A stretch of 64,000 nt of DNA from Nautilus pompilius (taxonomy: Eukaryota > Mollusca > Cephalopoda > Nautilida > Nautilidae), in NCBI GenBank assembly GCA_018389105.1, contig JACATO010000924.1, positions 304,001 to 368,000 of the forward strand. Direction: 5' to 3'. Under the pieces are notes generated by a model, which worked only from the letters and a program-made list of their open reading frames with translations, made no database searches and was not told where the DNA came from. Of the stretch, positions 34,466 to 47,800 are shown one piece after another. The number at the start of each line of letters is the position of its first letter. Position 1 is the stretch's first letter. Made by a program: the position numbers and the translations under genes.

Positions 34466-37400
34466 TTACGGGTTTTGTCGTCTTTGTTTTAAATTTCTTT
34501 TCTGAAATTCTGTATATAAAATTCCAGATATGCTACAGTTAAATAAATCTAAATAAACCAAAAGAAATTAAAAAGCTAAAACTTTATGCCACTTGTTTTT
34601 GCATAATAATTAGTCTGGTTAGTTTCACTTTTGAACATGAATGAACTAAGCAAGAGTTTTAATTTTGTTTATCGTAGTTTTGGCCTTGTTTGAATTACTA
34701 CAGTGTGCTTGTTTTGTTGTTGTTGTTTTTCAACTATACCCCGATTAAAATTTTTCAATTTGTGGTGTTATAAATGTATTTGCATTTAAGCTATTTTCCT
34801 TCACAGTGACTCTGTGAGTTGTAACAAAGCGATTGAGCTGTAATTTGTTTTTCTGACACCAAGCTGCAAAGACAAGAAAAATTTGCCAAACAGGGACTCT
34901 GGAAATCTCCCTAAAGCAGCTGGCATTACGTCCCAAGGCTACTTTGGCAAAATTAGTACTATACCTATATTTTCAGTCAAATGTTGGTAACTGGGTACTG
35001 CTACTACTTCTATTGTCAGCTTTATTTTCATCAGGAAACAAACTAGCTTGCTTTGCAGAAAGAAAAAAAAATATTATGCATTTTTACAGGTACTATATAT
35101 ACAAAATCACGTCATGTAAGCAGAATGTTTCTCTAAACTTGTGTAATATATACATATGACTTTTAGCAAGATTCTTAGGAGCAACTAAGAAATAGATATC
35201 CTGTAAATCTTTCATTACCAAGTTTTGTTCATTCCTAGCTCTAATTAACAAGCAGCTCCTGTCTGCTAGTAATAATTAAAATCTATATTTATCAGTGATG
35301 TAATATATATGGCATTAACATATTTATTAAGAACGATATCTGGTGTTTATCAAATGTTATCATATTATTAGTATTTCTTCATGTATACTCCCTAAGGCAG
35401 ATTTGATCAGCCTCAGATGCTAGGTTTGGGACCAGGTGGAAGATTTACAGGCTTGAATGCATACCTTTAGCAGTTGTGTTGTCTGTCTCTGGTTTGACAT
35501 GTTTAGTAATTTTAATTATTCTTTCTCCAAGGAAACAGGATGCAGCTTAATTGATATTGACTCATAATCCATTGGGTGAGATTTGCAAAGCAATTGAGAA
35601 TGAACAGTACTCAGTTCATGAGAGTTAAATGTAGGTGAAGTTTTTCTCAGAAAGAAAAATCATTTGATCTTATACTAGCATGTACCAAGGTTATCATATG
35701 ACCATTGACCATTCTGACCAGTTTATTGAGTGTGTTCATAATTCAGATTACAGCTCTGTACTACCATTAGAGTTAATGATATAACTAATCATTGTTTTCA
35801 ATTGAACTTCAATGGATTTAATTGTAAGTTATCCTTTAACTTAGTACTGGAGCTTCTTAAAAATCATTTACTGTTATTTGAGCTGTCTTGAAGTCATACT
35901 ACACAATGTTTTAATTTGTGGATAGAATTTTAGAATTAGGTCCTGACACCATTGAATTCTATATTTTATCTGAAAGTCATGGAGCCAGTTTTTGTTTGAC
36001 TGTTTTCTTTTTGGCTAAAACAAATATCAAATATGAATTGTTTACTACCAAGATTGTGAGAGTTTTCATGTTATGGTCTGTTCTGTTGTTGCTTGATGAA
36101 TTCACTAATGGGAGTTTGTATTTTAAATGTACATCTGTGTGGGAAAGCAAAACAGAATTATAAGCTTTTGCCAATTATCTTTGCAGACTGTATAATACCA
36201 TCATTATTGTTTTACTTTGTAGTACTTATTGATATATTCAAAAGAGAGTATTAATAAGCAGCCAGACTCTTTCTTATCTCTCTAATGACTCTTAATAATG
36301 CCTTGATACCTTGTTACAGTCAGGAGACAAGGTGGCGTAGTCTAAACTTCTGTATGAGTTATTTGTAGGCAGCTCTACAGTTGGATTGGCAAGAAGGATG
36401 AGTTTAAAGAGAAGAGACTTAGAATAGCTTTTGCAACTTTGATCCCCTGTGTTTACAATTTTAAACTAGTTGCATATTCTTCAGGTGTTCTGAATAACAG
36501 ACTCCAAACAAATGCATACATCAGATGATAGAGCAACTTTAATATATTCAACTTATACTCATGTTTTCAATCTGGAGACTTTCTCTTCAAGACAAAAAAA
36601 AAAAAAACAAACTATACATTGATAGCCATAATTTTAACTCTTCAGTGAGCATGAAAAGGAGAATATTTTGATAAGAAAAAGGTCCAAATTGATCAAATTT
36701 TCAATGTGAACTAACTGTGGCATTTTTTGTCATAAACAATTTATAATATGCAAATATACGTGCAACTGTATGCATTAATAAACTGATTATCTATAAAATA
36801 TGGGATCTTTCATTAGTTAGTGGTGAGCTCACAAATATGACTGCCAATGTATGCACATGTTACAGAAGATGAACATCACATAAATGATGTCGCTAAATTT
36901 TTTTTTTCTTTTTGATTAGCCGAAACTCCGATTAGTTTAACTACTTTATCTTTAATGATAGTTTTTGACAAATTTTTTTATATGGTACAAATATAAAAAG
37001 TAATAGTTTTAATGCATTGTTGTTAGGTTTATTTTACCCCTTTTTTTCCCCTTCCTGTAAACTGTTAATGTACTGCTAGTTTTACTCTTGTTGTTTTTCT
37101 GGAACCAAGCTTATTTGATGGAAAATGAAACTTTCATTAATGGAGTGCTAAATTGGTCCAGAAAATACTGCTTCTATGATTTGAATTTCATTTAACACCA
37201 AAAACTCCTTAAAACAAAAGTAAAAAAAATTCTGATATGACCACTGGTGAATCAATAACAATTCTCCTTGCTGTAAAATTTGCAAAAATCTTGATTTAAT
37301 TAAGGAGATAACTCTTAATCTGCTCTGCTGGTTAGTCTTTCGTTTTAAATTATTAAATTAAAGAAACTAAACGAGATCTCTTAAGCTACAATTGCACCTT

Positions 37401-38676
37401 ACCTTACCTTTGTCACAGTATTTATGTACACTGTTTTCTTAATTGCCATAAATTTGTGGTCAGGTTACATTACACAAAGTAAAGTCAATTTGAACTGTAA
37501 GTCTCTCTGGCTTTTGTAGTTAACATTACTTAGAATTACTGTGGTTTGATTTACTTAATAGTTTCAGGTGCAAACTATTACTTTAGAACATTTGTAAAAT
37601 TAAATTTAATAATGTAAAACAATTATTGCATTTTTTTCTATAATTCAAATTAATCTGTTAGCATTTTTAGGCTTTTAAATGTAGTAGATGATGCCATAGT
37701 TTATTTTCCTAAACTGCAATGTCATTGATTAGATATTTGATATTGTTACATGTTGCTTTCTGATATAAAACAACTTTTCCAGTAGTTCCTATGACAATTT
37801 TGCCAATTCATTATAAAGAAACAGATTTGGCTGGCCTCATGGAGGAAGTTAGCTGCTTGGAAATGGAAACAGGAAAAATTGGCATACTTCCTTTGAAGAA
37901 TTGCCACGCATTTTTTTTTTGTTTTGTTAAGTTAGTCTCTTTTTTTATTTTAGTGTTTGCAGTAGTGAGATATTTTCAGAGAGATTTAATTTCCTTTCCT
38001 TGTTTCTCCCACAAGTGTTCACTCAAGGGCATTTGGATCATATTTAGGCAGATCAGAAGTAGTGAGCCAAGCTCCCTTACGGTGCAGACTGACCACATGA
38101 CTTAGGTGTGTGTATCTGAATTCCTGGCTTAACTGAGAAAAGCTGTTTTTTTGGTTGTCTGTACCACAAGTAATCCACAAAAGTTTCTTTGGCAGATTGG
38201 GAGAAGTGAGATTTTTAAAAGCAGAATGGTTGAGAGATAACGTTCTAAACCCAGAAAAGAAAAAAAGAATTGAAAACATTTGTTTGTTTGTTTGAAATTT
38301 AAGTACAAATTAAGAATACATGTCTGTAAAGAAGTAAGATTTTTCCATTAATACTTTTTTTTCCTAAATTTATTACCTTCTTAAGTTCTTTTTTTTAAAG
38401 ATATATTATATTTTCTAAAATTCCTAAATTGCTTGCTGGAGAAACAGAAAATGTTATAATATTGGAGTACTCTTTATGATTTTTGTGGAGTCCATCAGAT
38501 GGCATTATATATGTCTGTTTGTCTGTATGTGTGCACTAATAACTTAAATTGTTAATAGGCTAGTGTATATAGGGTAAATTCTTGACTCAAAACAATATAA
38601 AACAACTAGAGATCACGTGACTTGAATTATGCAAACTAAGGTCTTCAGACTGGATACAACATTAAATGAGTTAACC
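34466..38676. other. AT-rich non-coding stretch
   Basis: About 4.2 kb with no recognisable gene or repeat. Short homopolymers (for example an A run at 36594-36606) are present. Confidence 0.55.
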
Positions 38677-39068
38677 CAGTGGTTTCCAAAATTAGGGGCT
38701 GTGATTCCAAATAGGGTCATAATGAGAAGGGATTGTATCACAAAGTTTGTATTATGATTATTTTCATGTGATATTTAATCTTTTTACTGCTATTGACATT
38801 ATTTAGTATAATCTATCGCAGGATATTGCCCACATGACACCAGCCTTAATTGGATAACCTGAAATGTAGTTAGTCTGTGGTCCAGAATGCAGGAAATGCA
38901 TTATTTCACCTTGTTTGTGTCTTTTTTTTTTTTTTTTTCAAAATTTTCCTGAGGAGCAGGGTACATGTCTTGGATCTGCACTGATGGTGATGGAAGTTGG
39001 GAATCACAAAAATCTTTTTGTTTACTATGCTAATGGAGGTCTCACTGAGAAAAGGTTGGGAACAGCTG
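38677..39068. mobile_element. hAT-type MITE, about 390 bp
   Basis: The left end CAGTGGTTTCCAAAATTAGG, then GGCTGTGATTCC, and the right end, reverse complemented, CAGCTGTTCCCAACCTTTTC, are the familiar imperfect inverted termini of hAT non-autonomous elements (CAGTGGTTCCCAA type). The subterminal GGGTCATAATGAGAAGG is also characteristic. Eight-base flanks (GTTAACCC and ATTAAGCC) agree at six positions, compatible with a decayed 8-bp target duplication. No coding capacity. Confidence 0.75.
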
Positions 39069-39747
39069 ATTAAGCCAATTGGATGAAATGCCTTAAATTT
39101 AAAGAGTCTCTAGTGCTTAGAGAAAGAACAAAGTATGTGTTTCTCTACAGATGCAAAATTCCCACTATCAAAGAATTACAGCAATCTCCATCACACTGGA
39201 GAACTAGATTGTTGCCTTATATCCCAAAAGAGAGAGGTGACCCTGGATCAGAGATCAGGAGTACATAATTGAACTGTTGCTGCCAAAATAATACTTTGAA
39301 AAAAAAAAAAAGAAATGAATGAAAGACTGTGCTGTCTCAAAACCAGAAATTTAACTTCCATGACCCTGACGAAAATGAAATAATAGATGTTTTTTTCTGA
39401 ATTTTTTTTCTTTATATCGTAATTAATGGCTCATGTGAAATGAGGAATGGTGAGGGCCATCACAGCAGTGAATCTACATGAGATTGCTCTATCTACTACT
39501 CGAAAGCTCTCTCTTTAGGGATCACCACCTCAGAAACTTTGTTGTTTGGCATAGTGAAGGACCATTAAATCCAAGTCTCATAGGTTGGGGGGGAAGCAAT
39601 ACAGAAGAGACAGTGAGTCTACCTTATAGAAAATCAACAGTGCACCTAAACATTTCCTTGTAGTACTCCTTTTGTTTGATAAGGTGTGGAAGGTGCTAGA
39701 GACAAATGTAACCTGGTCAGATACAATTATAGAAATTTTATTTTCAG
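39069..39747. other. Non-coding stretch
   Basis: No recognised gene or repeat. The frame at 39478-39663 has no family motif. Confidence 0.5.
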
Positions 39748-39816
39748 TCAGGTTTTATCTGAATGTCTTTGATATTTTGTCCATGAATGCCAAATCAGTT
39801 ACAGTGCCTAAGAAAG
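39748..39816 (+). CDS. Candidate internal exon (69 nt), low confidence
   Basis: A pyrimidine-rich TTTTATTTTCAG acceptor precedes, and an AAAG/GTGAGT donor follows, an open segment translating RFYLNVFDILSMNAKSVTVP plus KK. The phase is 1 in and 1 out. The outgoing phase fits the candidate exon at 63531, but the intron would be about 23.7 kb. No protein family is recognised, and such short open segments with good splice sites arise by chance. Confidence 0.2.
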
Positions 39817-40394
39817 GTGAGTGTGTGGATGGATGCATACATACATACATGTGTGCACCATCTTCAGAATTAGAACAGCCTTTATACAATTGCCATGTTT
39901 TTAGATGTTGCTTTTTTCAGTATGCTTTCCAGAAGTTATGCAACAAAAAAAACCAAAATATTTCTTAAATTGTTATTTTTATTTATCAAATCTGCAACAC
40001 ACAAATTTTTCTTCATGTAATGCAAGTTTTGAAAATAGATATGTAAATGAGCTCCATTAGAGATGTGTAAATTGACTTATGTTAGTTTTGGCTCTGTTAG
40101 GATATTTGTTTTGAAGATCAACATTACAGAAAGGGGTAGCCATAAAACATTAGGAAGATTCTCTAAGGCAAAGAGCTATTGGTAGAATAAAGACTGGAAG
40201 GTCAGACCCAGGTGGCAAAATGGCTGAATTTTGATCAGAAGTGTGGTTTCTCAGCTATGGGAACAATTTAAAGTGCATGAAGATATTTTCCAAAGGCCAA
40301 CTCAAGGCAGGTTGACCATGGCTCATAACCCCAGCAGATGACCACTATGTGCTACTTTGAGTAATTGAATATTCTACAGTAGATTGTGTAATTC
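39817..40394. other. Non-coding stretch
   Basis: Nothing recognisable. Confidence 0.5.
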
Positions 40395-41100
40395 TTATTT
40401 CATCATTTCATTTACTAATATTTAGTATGTCCTCTCTTTTCTCTCATTACTTTCTGAATACATTTTTGGAGACACCTGTAATTTTCATATAATATCAGCT
40501 GGAGTATTTTCCAATCATTTAGAAACCCTGCCAAAGAGTTATTTCTTGGTTTATGGTGGTTGTGGTTCATTTTTTATTCTGTCCAAGTAGTCCCAAAGAT
40601 GTTCATTAACATGAAGAAGACCAGGGGTTTGTGGCGGCCATTTTAATAAATTCACCACACTCATTTCTTTTTTGCATTGTAACTGTTTTGACAACAATTG
40701 CAGTATGTTTTGGATCACTGACATGTTGAAATATGAATTCAGTTAAATACTGAAGGAATAGGGAGGTGGATAAAAAATCTGCTCAAAACTGACTGCATTA
40801 ATATTTTTTTCTACTGTTAAATCCCTAACACTCATGACTATAATAGAACCTGTACCATACTTTACAATAGGCCACAGACACAATGTTTCTTTATGCATTT
40901 CTCTTGATTCTTCATTTTCACATCTTTGTTTCTCTTAGACCCAGAAAGAAATTTCAAACTTTGAATCATCTGTATGGACGACTTCATTCCATCGTTCTTG
41001 AGTCAGTTTTTGTGTTTGGTACGTACTTTAGTCACTTAGTCAAAGACCTCTCTATGCATAGAGAATAAGGCTGGTTATCCATCTTTTAAGTTCACTTTGT
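40395..41100 (-). pseudogene. Second Tc1-like transposase relic
   Basis: On the minus strand, WNEVVHTDDSKFEI (about 40,960-41,000) matches the W..VIFSDESKF block with the first catalytic Asp. KWPPQTPGLLHVNEHLWDYL, then DR (about 40,590-40,655) matches WPPQSPDLNPIEHLWDELDR, with the Asp changed. LENTPADII and KLQVSP follow, as in the C-terminal WN.IP...I..L..SM segment. Stops and frameshifts lie throughout. No N-terminal DNA-binding domain or terminal repeats were identified. It differs from the relic at 10516-11215, so the two are separate insertions or subfamilies. Confidence 0.65.
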
Positions 41101-41842
41101 CCAAAAGATTTTTGTACTATAGAATCACGAACCTGAAACAACCCCTCCTCCTAACTTCATGATTCTGTCAGATCTTACTTTATATCCTTTCCTTGCTGGA
41201 TGTTTTTATATACCTCAGAGAAGTTATCTTCAGGTACTGTTAATAATGTTTTTTAGATAGTTTTCCGGGTCATCAACAACACCTTTCCCTATCAGAAACT
41301 TAACTAATATCTTAAATTTCTTGATAATTTCTTGAACGTCACATCTTGAAATTGTGGTTATATTACTTACTTTGCATTGGGTTTTTTATGTTGTTCATGG
41401 CAAAATATTACTTATGCTTATTAGCAATTAATATTTTTGCTATTTTCATTCAGATATTATTCTGAAAGGAAACAGAATAAGCATTAGCTTTTTGGCAAGT
41501 TCGCCTAAGTCATGCACAGTACTATATATATAATTATTTTTATTGGCAAATGATAAATTATAGCTTGTAAATATTTTTATTTCTAGTACATTTAATATGC
41601 ATTACTTAATTATTTGATTATTTTGGTTTATAATTATTCAAAATAAATACAAACCATCAGCTGTCTTCTATTTTTCATTAAGAAAAAAAACTTTTTATAG
41701 GTCACAAAGTTATGGATGTGGTTCTGGATGAAAGTTTCACATTTCATTCTCTTAGTTTTTGTACTGAACTTTGCATGAATATCATTGAAACAAATACAAA
41801 ATACCCAAATTTCCCAAATGTTGTCTATGGAGCATTGTACTT
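41101..41842. other. AT-rich non-coding stretch
   Basis: This may contain the eroded N-terminal part of the adjacent Tc1-like relic, but I could not recognise it. Otherwise nothing is seen. Confidence 0.45.
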
Positions 41843-41893
41843 TGGACAATCAAATAAAACCTAGCTGAAGCAACATTGCCATCCCTGGTAAGT
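41843..41893 (+). mobile_element. Palindromic MITE copy F (partial, uncertain)
   Basis: TTGGACAATCAAATAAAACC, then TAGCTG resembles the left arm, and CATTGCCATCCCTGG the right end. The centre is shortened and the match is weaker than in other copies. Confidence 0.35.
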
Positions 41894-44812
41894 GTCGCTG
41901 CAGCATCACATTATTTAGGATGCACCCAGTTGTTTTGTTGTTTGTTTCTTTTGGAGTAGGCTAAATATTTTTCACTTTCACGTCTCTTCAGCTTTGCTTC
42001 TTTTTTTTTTTTTTAATGCTTTTGTTCCTTTCATGGATGTGCATTTTGTGGGATTATCTCTGAAATGTCAAGTCTCTTTTTGTTCCGACACTGTCGGAAA
42101 GCAATTTGTAGTGTGCCTGAGTTAATGGTTGCAGCTTCACTTTTATGCTTGGTTACATCAAACAGAATTTTAGTTGCTGTATTCATTACTAAGGAAATTG
42201 GTGATCAGACTAGAATTACTGGCACATTTTTTGGGGGGTTGGCGAGAGCCTGCTTCTGTCATGTGGTTGGTTAGTCGGTAAGCTTGGAGAGGGGTATCCA
42301 AGGACTGCTAAAAGTTGCCCAGAGGGTTTGGGGCTGAAATAAATTCAGTGAGAAGGCTAAAGATGTGAAAAAAAAGTTTCAGAAGAGGATTATTTATTTA
42401 TTTGTGTTTTTACTGGTAAAGCAGATTATAAGTCTTGGATATAGCATGCAGTAGGAGAATAAATCATATCACTGAGAAAATAAGTTTCATTTTCATACGG
42501 ATTTTTTAATTGTCACTTCAGTTAGCTATTAGTTTTAACCCCCAGATAACCAGTAAAGGTTGAGATGGTAAATAAATTGGCTGAACTTTGTAATTATGCT
42601 TAACAAGTTTTAATCTGCAAAAAAATTAATATAAGAATTAATGCTATAATAGAAGTAATGTAACTTCTAATCGTAGATTATTTCTATATGAAAGTATGCA
42701 TGATCTCTTCTGAATAAGGCTAATTTGTATAGTGATCTGTTATGGTGGCTATTTATTTTTATTGATAATTTAGATAATTCATTGTTTCACTAATCATTAA
42801 AATATTTTTGTATTTAGGATAATTAATTATTCATTGAAAAGTTTCTTAATGAATGTATTTGAAAAGAAAGTAGTTACCTTGTACAGGAGGCTTCATATAG
42901 TTTGGAATTTAAGTTTAATGTACCTAAAAGACATGGTTATTTTAATATTTGGACATCTGGATACAATGAATAAACAAAGGTAAAATTGTAGATAACAATT
43001 TTTTCTAAGGGTGCTTTGTCTTACACTTGTAGCAGGAAAACAGTGTTAAGCTGATGATTGTTATACTTGCTGGACAGAGCACATGATTCTTTGATTATTA
43101 TCAATAATAGCAGTTGGATTTGTTGTTATTTTAGCAAAGGAAAGCAAAACAAAAAAATGGATAATAAATTGTAAGTTTAAAAAAAAAAAGATTAATATTG
43201 AACTAAAAGCTTGCATCAGTACTAATTCATCTAGTACATATCAGTGTACATCACAGCTGCCAGGCAGATAAAGCATAATGTTTATATATGTAAAGGTATT
43301 TTTATGGGAGCTGTCAAGCTTTTCAGATCTGGCCTTGCCATGTACTGGTGCTTTACTTTAGCTGAAACCTATAATTAACTCATAAATATAGGGACAAAGA
43401 GGCTGGCCTTGGGGTTTGTGGGTAATCTTTATTGTCCAGTCTTGAACTTGGATTCAGGTCAGAATCCATGGCTCTGGTTAGCTGAAATAAACTAATGGCA
43501 AAATCTGTTTGCAGTTGCTGGTTTTCTTGAATGGCACTTTGGGAATGTTAGGACAAATTTAAACAGAAACACCTAATATATCATTTTGAATAGTAGCATG
43601 GAAATGTCAGGTAGAAATTTAGGGAATAAGGAATCTGATTAAAGTAACTCAGACTACATTGCTTTCAGAGGCCTAAGTAAACACACACAAGAGAGAGGAC
43701 TCCCCCTGTATTGTATGTCAGAAAAGGGAGCCACTCAGTTGAGTATTCTAGATTGTATGGGTTAGTTTGGCAGGTACTCTAGATGGGGGTGACTGTCTAG
43801 GTCACCTGGAGGTGAGATACACTTTTGAGAATCTTAAGTCTCTTGTGTATGTAACCCAGTCATTGTATTGAATGTTTATTTGCAATAAGACCTGAAGTTC
43901 GCAAGTCTTTGAAATTTTATTTTTCTTTTATTCATTTATGTTTTTGTTCATCTTGGATTGTTGGCTTAGATGGCAAGTACAAGGCATCATCATTAGTATT
44001 TATACTTCTTGACAAAATTTGAGTTGTTTTTTTCTATTTGTCTTTTACTCTAAATTGTTTCTTTAATTTTCAGTAATTAGGAGATGCAAAAGAGCAGGTG
44101 GCCATATTAAAGAGAGCACACACTTTGATGTTGAAATTTTGATGCAGGCATGAGGGCAGCTACAGTAGCATTAAAAATTCTCTCTCAATCCAACAAAATT
44201 TTTTTAAAAAAATTATTGTAATACACACATTGAATACTCAGTATTTTGCTTCAAATCGCAACTGGCCATTGTTTTGATATTTATAGCATACCTCTCAACC
44301 AGTGTTTGAGACTAACCTGTATTTTATGGTCTTGAACCATATGAATGTCAGATTTTGCTTATCAAGCAAAGTAGCAATTAAACAAAAATAGTATAAACAA
44401 TGGAAAACAAAAAGAAATTCAAAAGAATTTAGAATTTTCTACCAATTTATTAAGCATTCACTTGTTTTAATGCAATGCAAGATGAGCTGTTACAAAGTTT
44501 TTCATCAGTTGCTAACATGCTTTCCTTGCTATCTTCAGCATCATCATTCATCAAATCAAAAATTTGAATGCTTTCTGTTGTAAGCACTGGTTACCCCATA
44601 TGACTGCTTTTTATGAGTTCCTGTTTGACATTTACTTTGAAGCAGGGGGGGGAGGGTTGTCACAGTTCATCTTGCACTGCATGAAAGCATCTGGAATCCT
44701 GCTTTTTTCTTAATTTAGTATGGATCTTTCCGACCATATAATAATAATAATAATTAAAAAAAGCTTTTCACATTCTGCAGTGATATGGGGTGGGCTCAGA
44801 CAAGCAGCATAC
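41894..44812. other. AT-rich non-coding stretch
   Basis: About 2.9 kb with no recognised gene or element. Confidence 0.55.
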
Positions 44813-44820
44813 ACCCCCCC

Positions 44821-47800
44821 TTTTTTTTTTTTTTTGTCATGCTAACGTTGGGGTATGTGTGTGAAGTTGCATTCGTGTGTTTGGGAGCTGGGTCGGTTCC
44901 ACGACCGGCCGCCACAGCTGTTTATAAGTGAGGCCTTGTTTCGACCTATGTTTTTGTGTGTTTGTACCTCAACCTAGCGAGAGCAGCGGGCTACCCAACT
45001 CCTTCGTATTGCACGGCAGAAGGGGTAGGTTTCTCCTGGCTGGACTCTCTAGAACAGAGTTGTCTCTATGTGTGTCCTTGGAATGAGAGGGAAAGTTTGG
45101 GCCACTGTTTATTTTTAAAAAAAGTCCAACAGGAGTACGAGGATGGGTAGGGTTCTGTTTTTATTTTTGTTTGCGAAAAATGGATGGAGTCGTGTTCTCC
45201 CTCAGTTTCCTGTTCTGTGGTGATGTTAGTCCTCCCTTGTTGGGGAATCAAAAATTCCTTAGGTGTGGAAGTGACCAGAAACAAATTGATCTTCCCTCGT
45301 AGGGGGATCAGAGGTTCCCTGGTTGGTGGGGTTGCCGGGTAGTAGCCTAACCGCTGTGATGACAATCAACACAGCGGTCAGTGCCCCATTCCACGCCACC
45401 ATCTTTGAAGTTGGTTATAGATGTTTTGGACTAATTTTGGATTTAGGTAACGAAGACAGAAACATGGTTAGTCCATTTATGGGGAGTTAAGAGATGAGGA
45501 AGGAGAATTATAAATAAATAGAGCTTACACCGAAAAGAAAAGGGGGGAGGTGGGGTTGTTTTAAGGGGGGTTTTGAATAGATTATTCTATCATGTGTACT
45601 GGATTTCATGACTGTGTATTTTTTGTCGTAACCACTGTGTTACATAATTTTGGAAAAAGTTTTTTTGGTTGAGGTGAGTTGTCCACTCTCTAAAGCCTTT
45701 CGACTACCCCCAAGCTATCCGCTGGGTGGTAAAGATCAAGAAGTTCGAAAGGCAGTCCTTTTTAGTTCTAGAGTTGAAGCCAAAGATGCGTCAGAACGAA
45801 CTAAGTTTGTCCTGGGGACTTTTAATTTTAAAAACCAGGTCGCGGTCTAGGCACCACAATTCTATATTCAGAGGACATGAGAATATACAATGTAGTACCG
45901 TTTCATCCTGAGACATTTTGAGTTAATAAGTTTCCATTTATGTTTGTTTTCCCTTGTGGGGAGAACATTCCTGAGGATCTTCCAGTGGATATCAGAGGAA
46001 TATCCATCCATGAGGTGATTTGTGGAGCTTCTCCAGATCCTATCCCATGGAAGTGTTCCTGAATTTAGTTCGTCTCCCCTCCTCTTCTTGTAATCCTGTT
46101 CCTTGACAGATCGTGATGACAGGAAGAGGTAGATGTCTCTTTGGGATAATTTGTCCAGATCAATTTTAGTAGGTCCTAAGCTTACTTGATTGTCTGTTCC
46201 TATGTTAATGTTGCAGCTATTCCATTTTTGTAAGGCTGTTATATGGTAGTCGGGTAGTAAGTTTTTGTGTGCTCTATATAGTTTTAGTTTGTGAGTAAGT
46301 ACATGCACACCATCAACGGTGTCATATGCTTTTGCTCTATGGTTGAGGAAAAGATTTTGCCATCTTTGTTTATTATCTACGGTCCTTATGATATCTATTA
46401 TGTTTAGGATTTGTTGAGCACCAATTTTGCTCTCTAGGTTTATGAGATTTAAACCTCCTTGGCTCCGAGGGAGTCTAATTATTTGTTTATTAGCCAGGTT
46501 GTTTACATCCCTGCCAAAGAAAACAATCAAGCTCAATATCAATGGAGGAATGCATCCAGCCGGGTATTCCTATTATTTTAGATTTATAGTAAATTTTAGA
46601 AGCTAAGTAGGTATTAATTAATTCAGTTTTTGCGAGAAAGGATAGATTGAGGGATGTCCATGCTGCTAATAAAGCTTTAATTTTATTAATAGTAGGGTGT
46701 TAATTATCGTGATGTGTATTAGTATTGCATTTGGTGGGGAAGAAAATACCTAGAAGTTTTATTTTGTCCTCCACTCATTGGATGTTGTGGTGGCGGATAG
46801 GCTTTTGGGTACCCCCAAGCCATGCTGCTGTTGTTTTACGTCTATTTATTTTTGCTCCAGAGGCTTTTTCATATACCTCTAGAGCGTTAAAAGCTGCGTC
46901 CATACTGGCTGCATCTTTCAATAAGAGGGTGGTATAGTCAGCATATTGCTGAATCATTATACCATTGATCCCTCTTATGGATGTTGACTGACGAATCAGG
47001 GCGGCCAGCGGTTCTGCAGTTAAGACGTACAGCATGGCACTCGGGGCAACCCTGCCTGATTCCTTGTGTTGGGTGGAAGGACAAAGATAGAAAGCCATTT
47101 TGATATATTTGAATAATTAAGTTTGTTTGAAAGAGACTTACGGAGTTAATAAAGTACTCTCCAAACCAAGAGTTTTTAGTGTTTTAATAAGAAAATTCCA
47201 GTCTACCCTATCAAAGGCTTTTTTTTTGGTCTATGGCTAGCATAATCCCCATGGAATTTTCTGTGTCTAACCTACTAGTAATTTCTCTGAACAGTTCAAG
47301 CGTATTAGTTATACTTCTTCCTGGAACTGAACAGGTCTGATCTGCACTAATAACTTTATTCATAACTTTGGCTAGCCTATTTGCTAATGCCTTAGCTATG
47401 ATCTTATAGTCACTATTTAAGAGACTGATAGGTCTCCAGTTGTCCAAGTACTCACTATCGCCCCCCTTTGGTAGCAGTACGTTGGCTTTCTGAGAGAACC
47501 CCCTTACTGTATGCGCTATTCGCAATCATTGTCAGGTCTCCTGCTAGGAGATATTCAAATCTCTTATAGAATTCTGGCGTAAGGCCATCATCCCCTGGGG
47601 ATTTATCATTATTTGAAGCCTTAATGGCTTGTTTTATTTCTTGAATGGTTAGGGGTCCTTCGCAGAGCTCGGCTTCTAGGGGGTCTAGTTTATCCTCTAG
47701 ACATGCCAAGATTTTGTCCTGACCTTCTGGACAGGTGTCTTCCCTACTGTATAAATCACTATAATACCAGTCTCTTCCTGAATAATATCCTCTGTCAGTT

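Noticed and set aside
44956..45365. Open frames on both strands in a less AT-rich block
   Set aside because: The block lies between the LINE coding end and its poly(A) tail, so 3' UTR is the simpler explanation.
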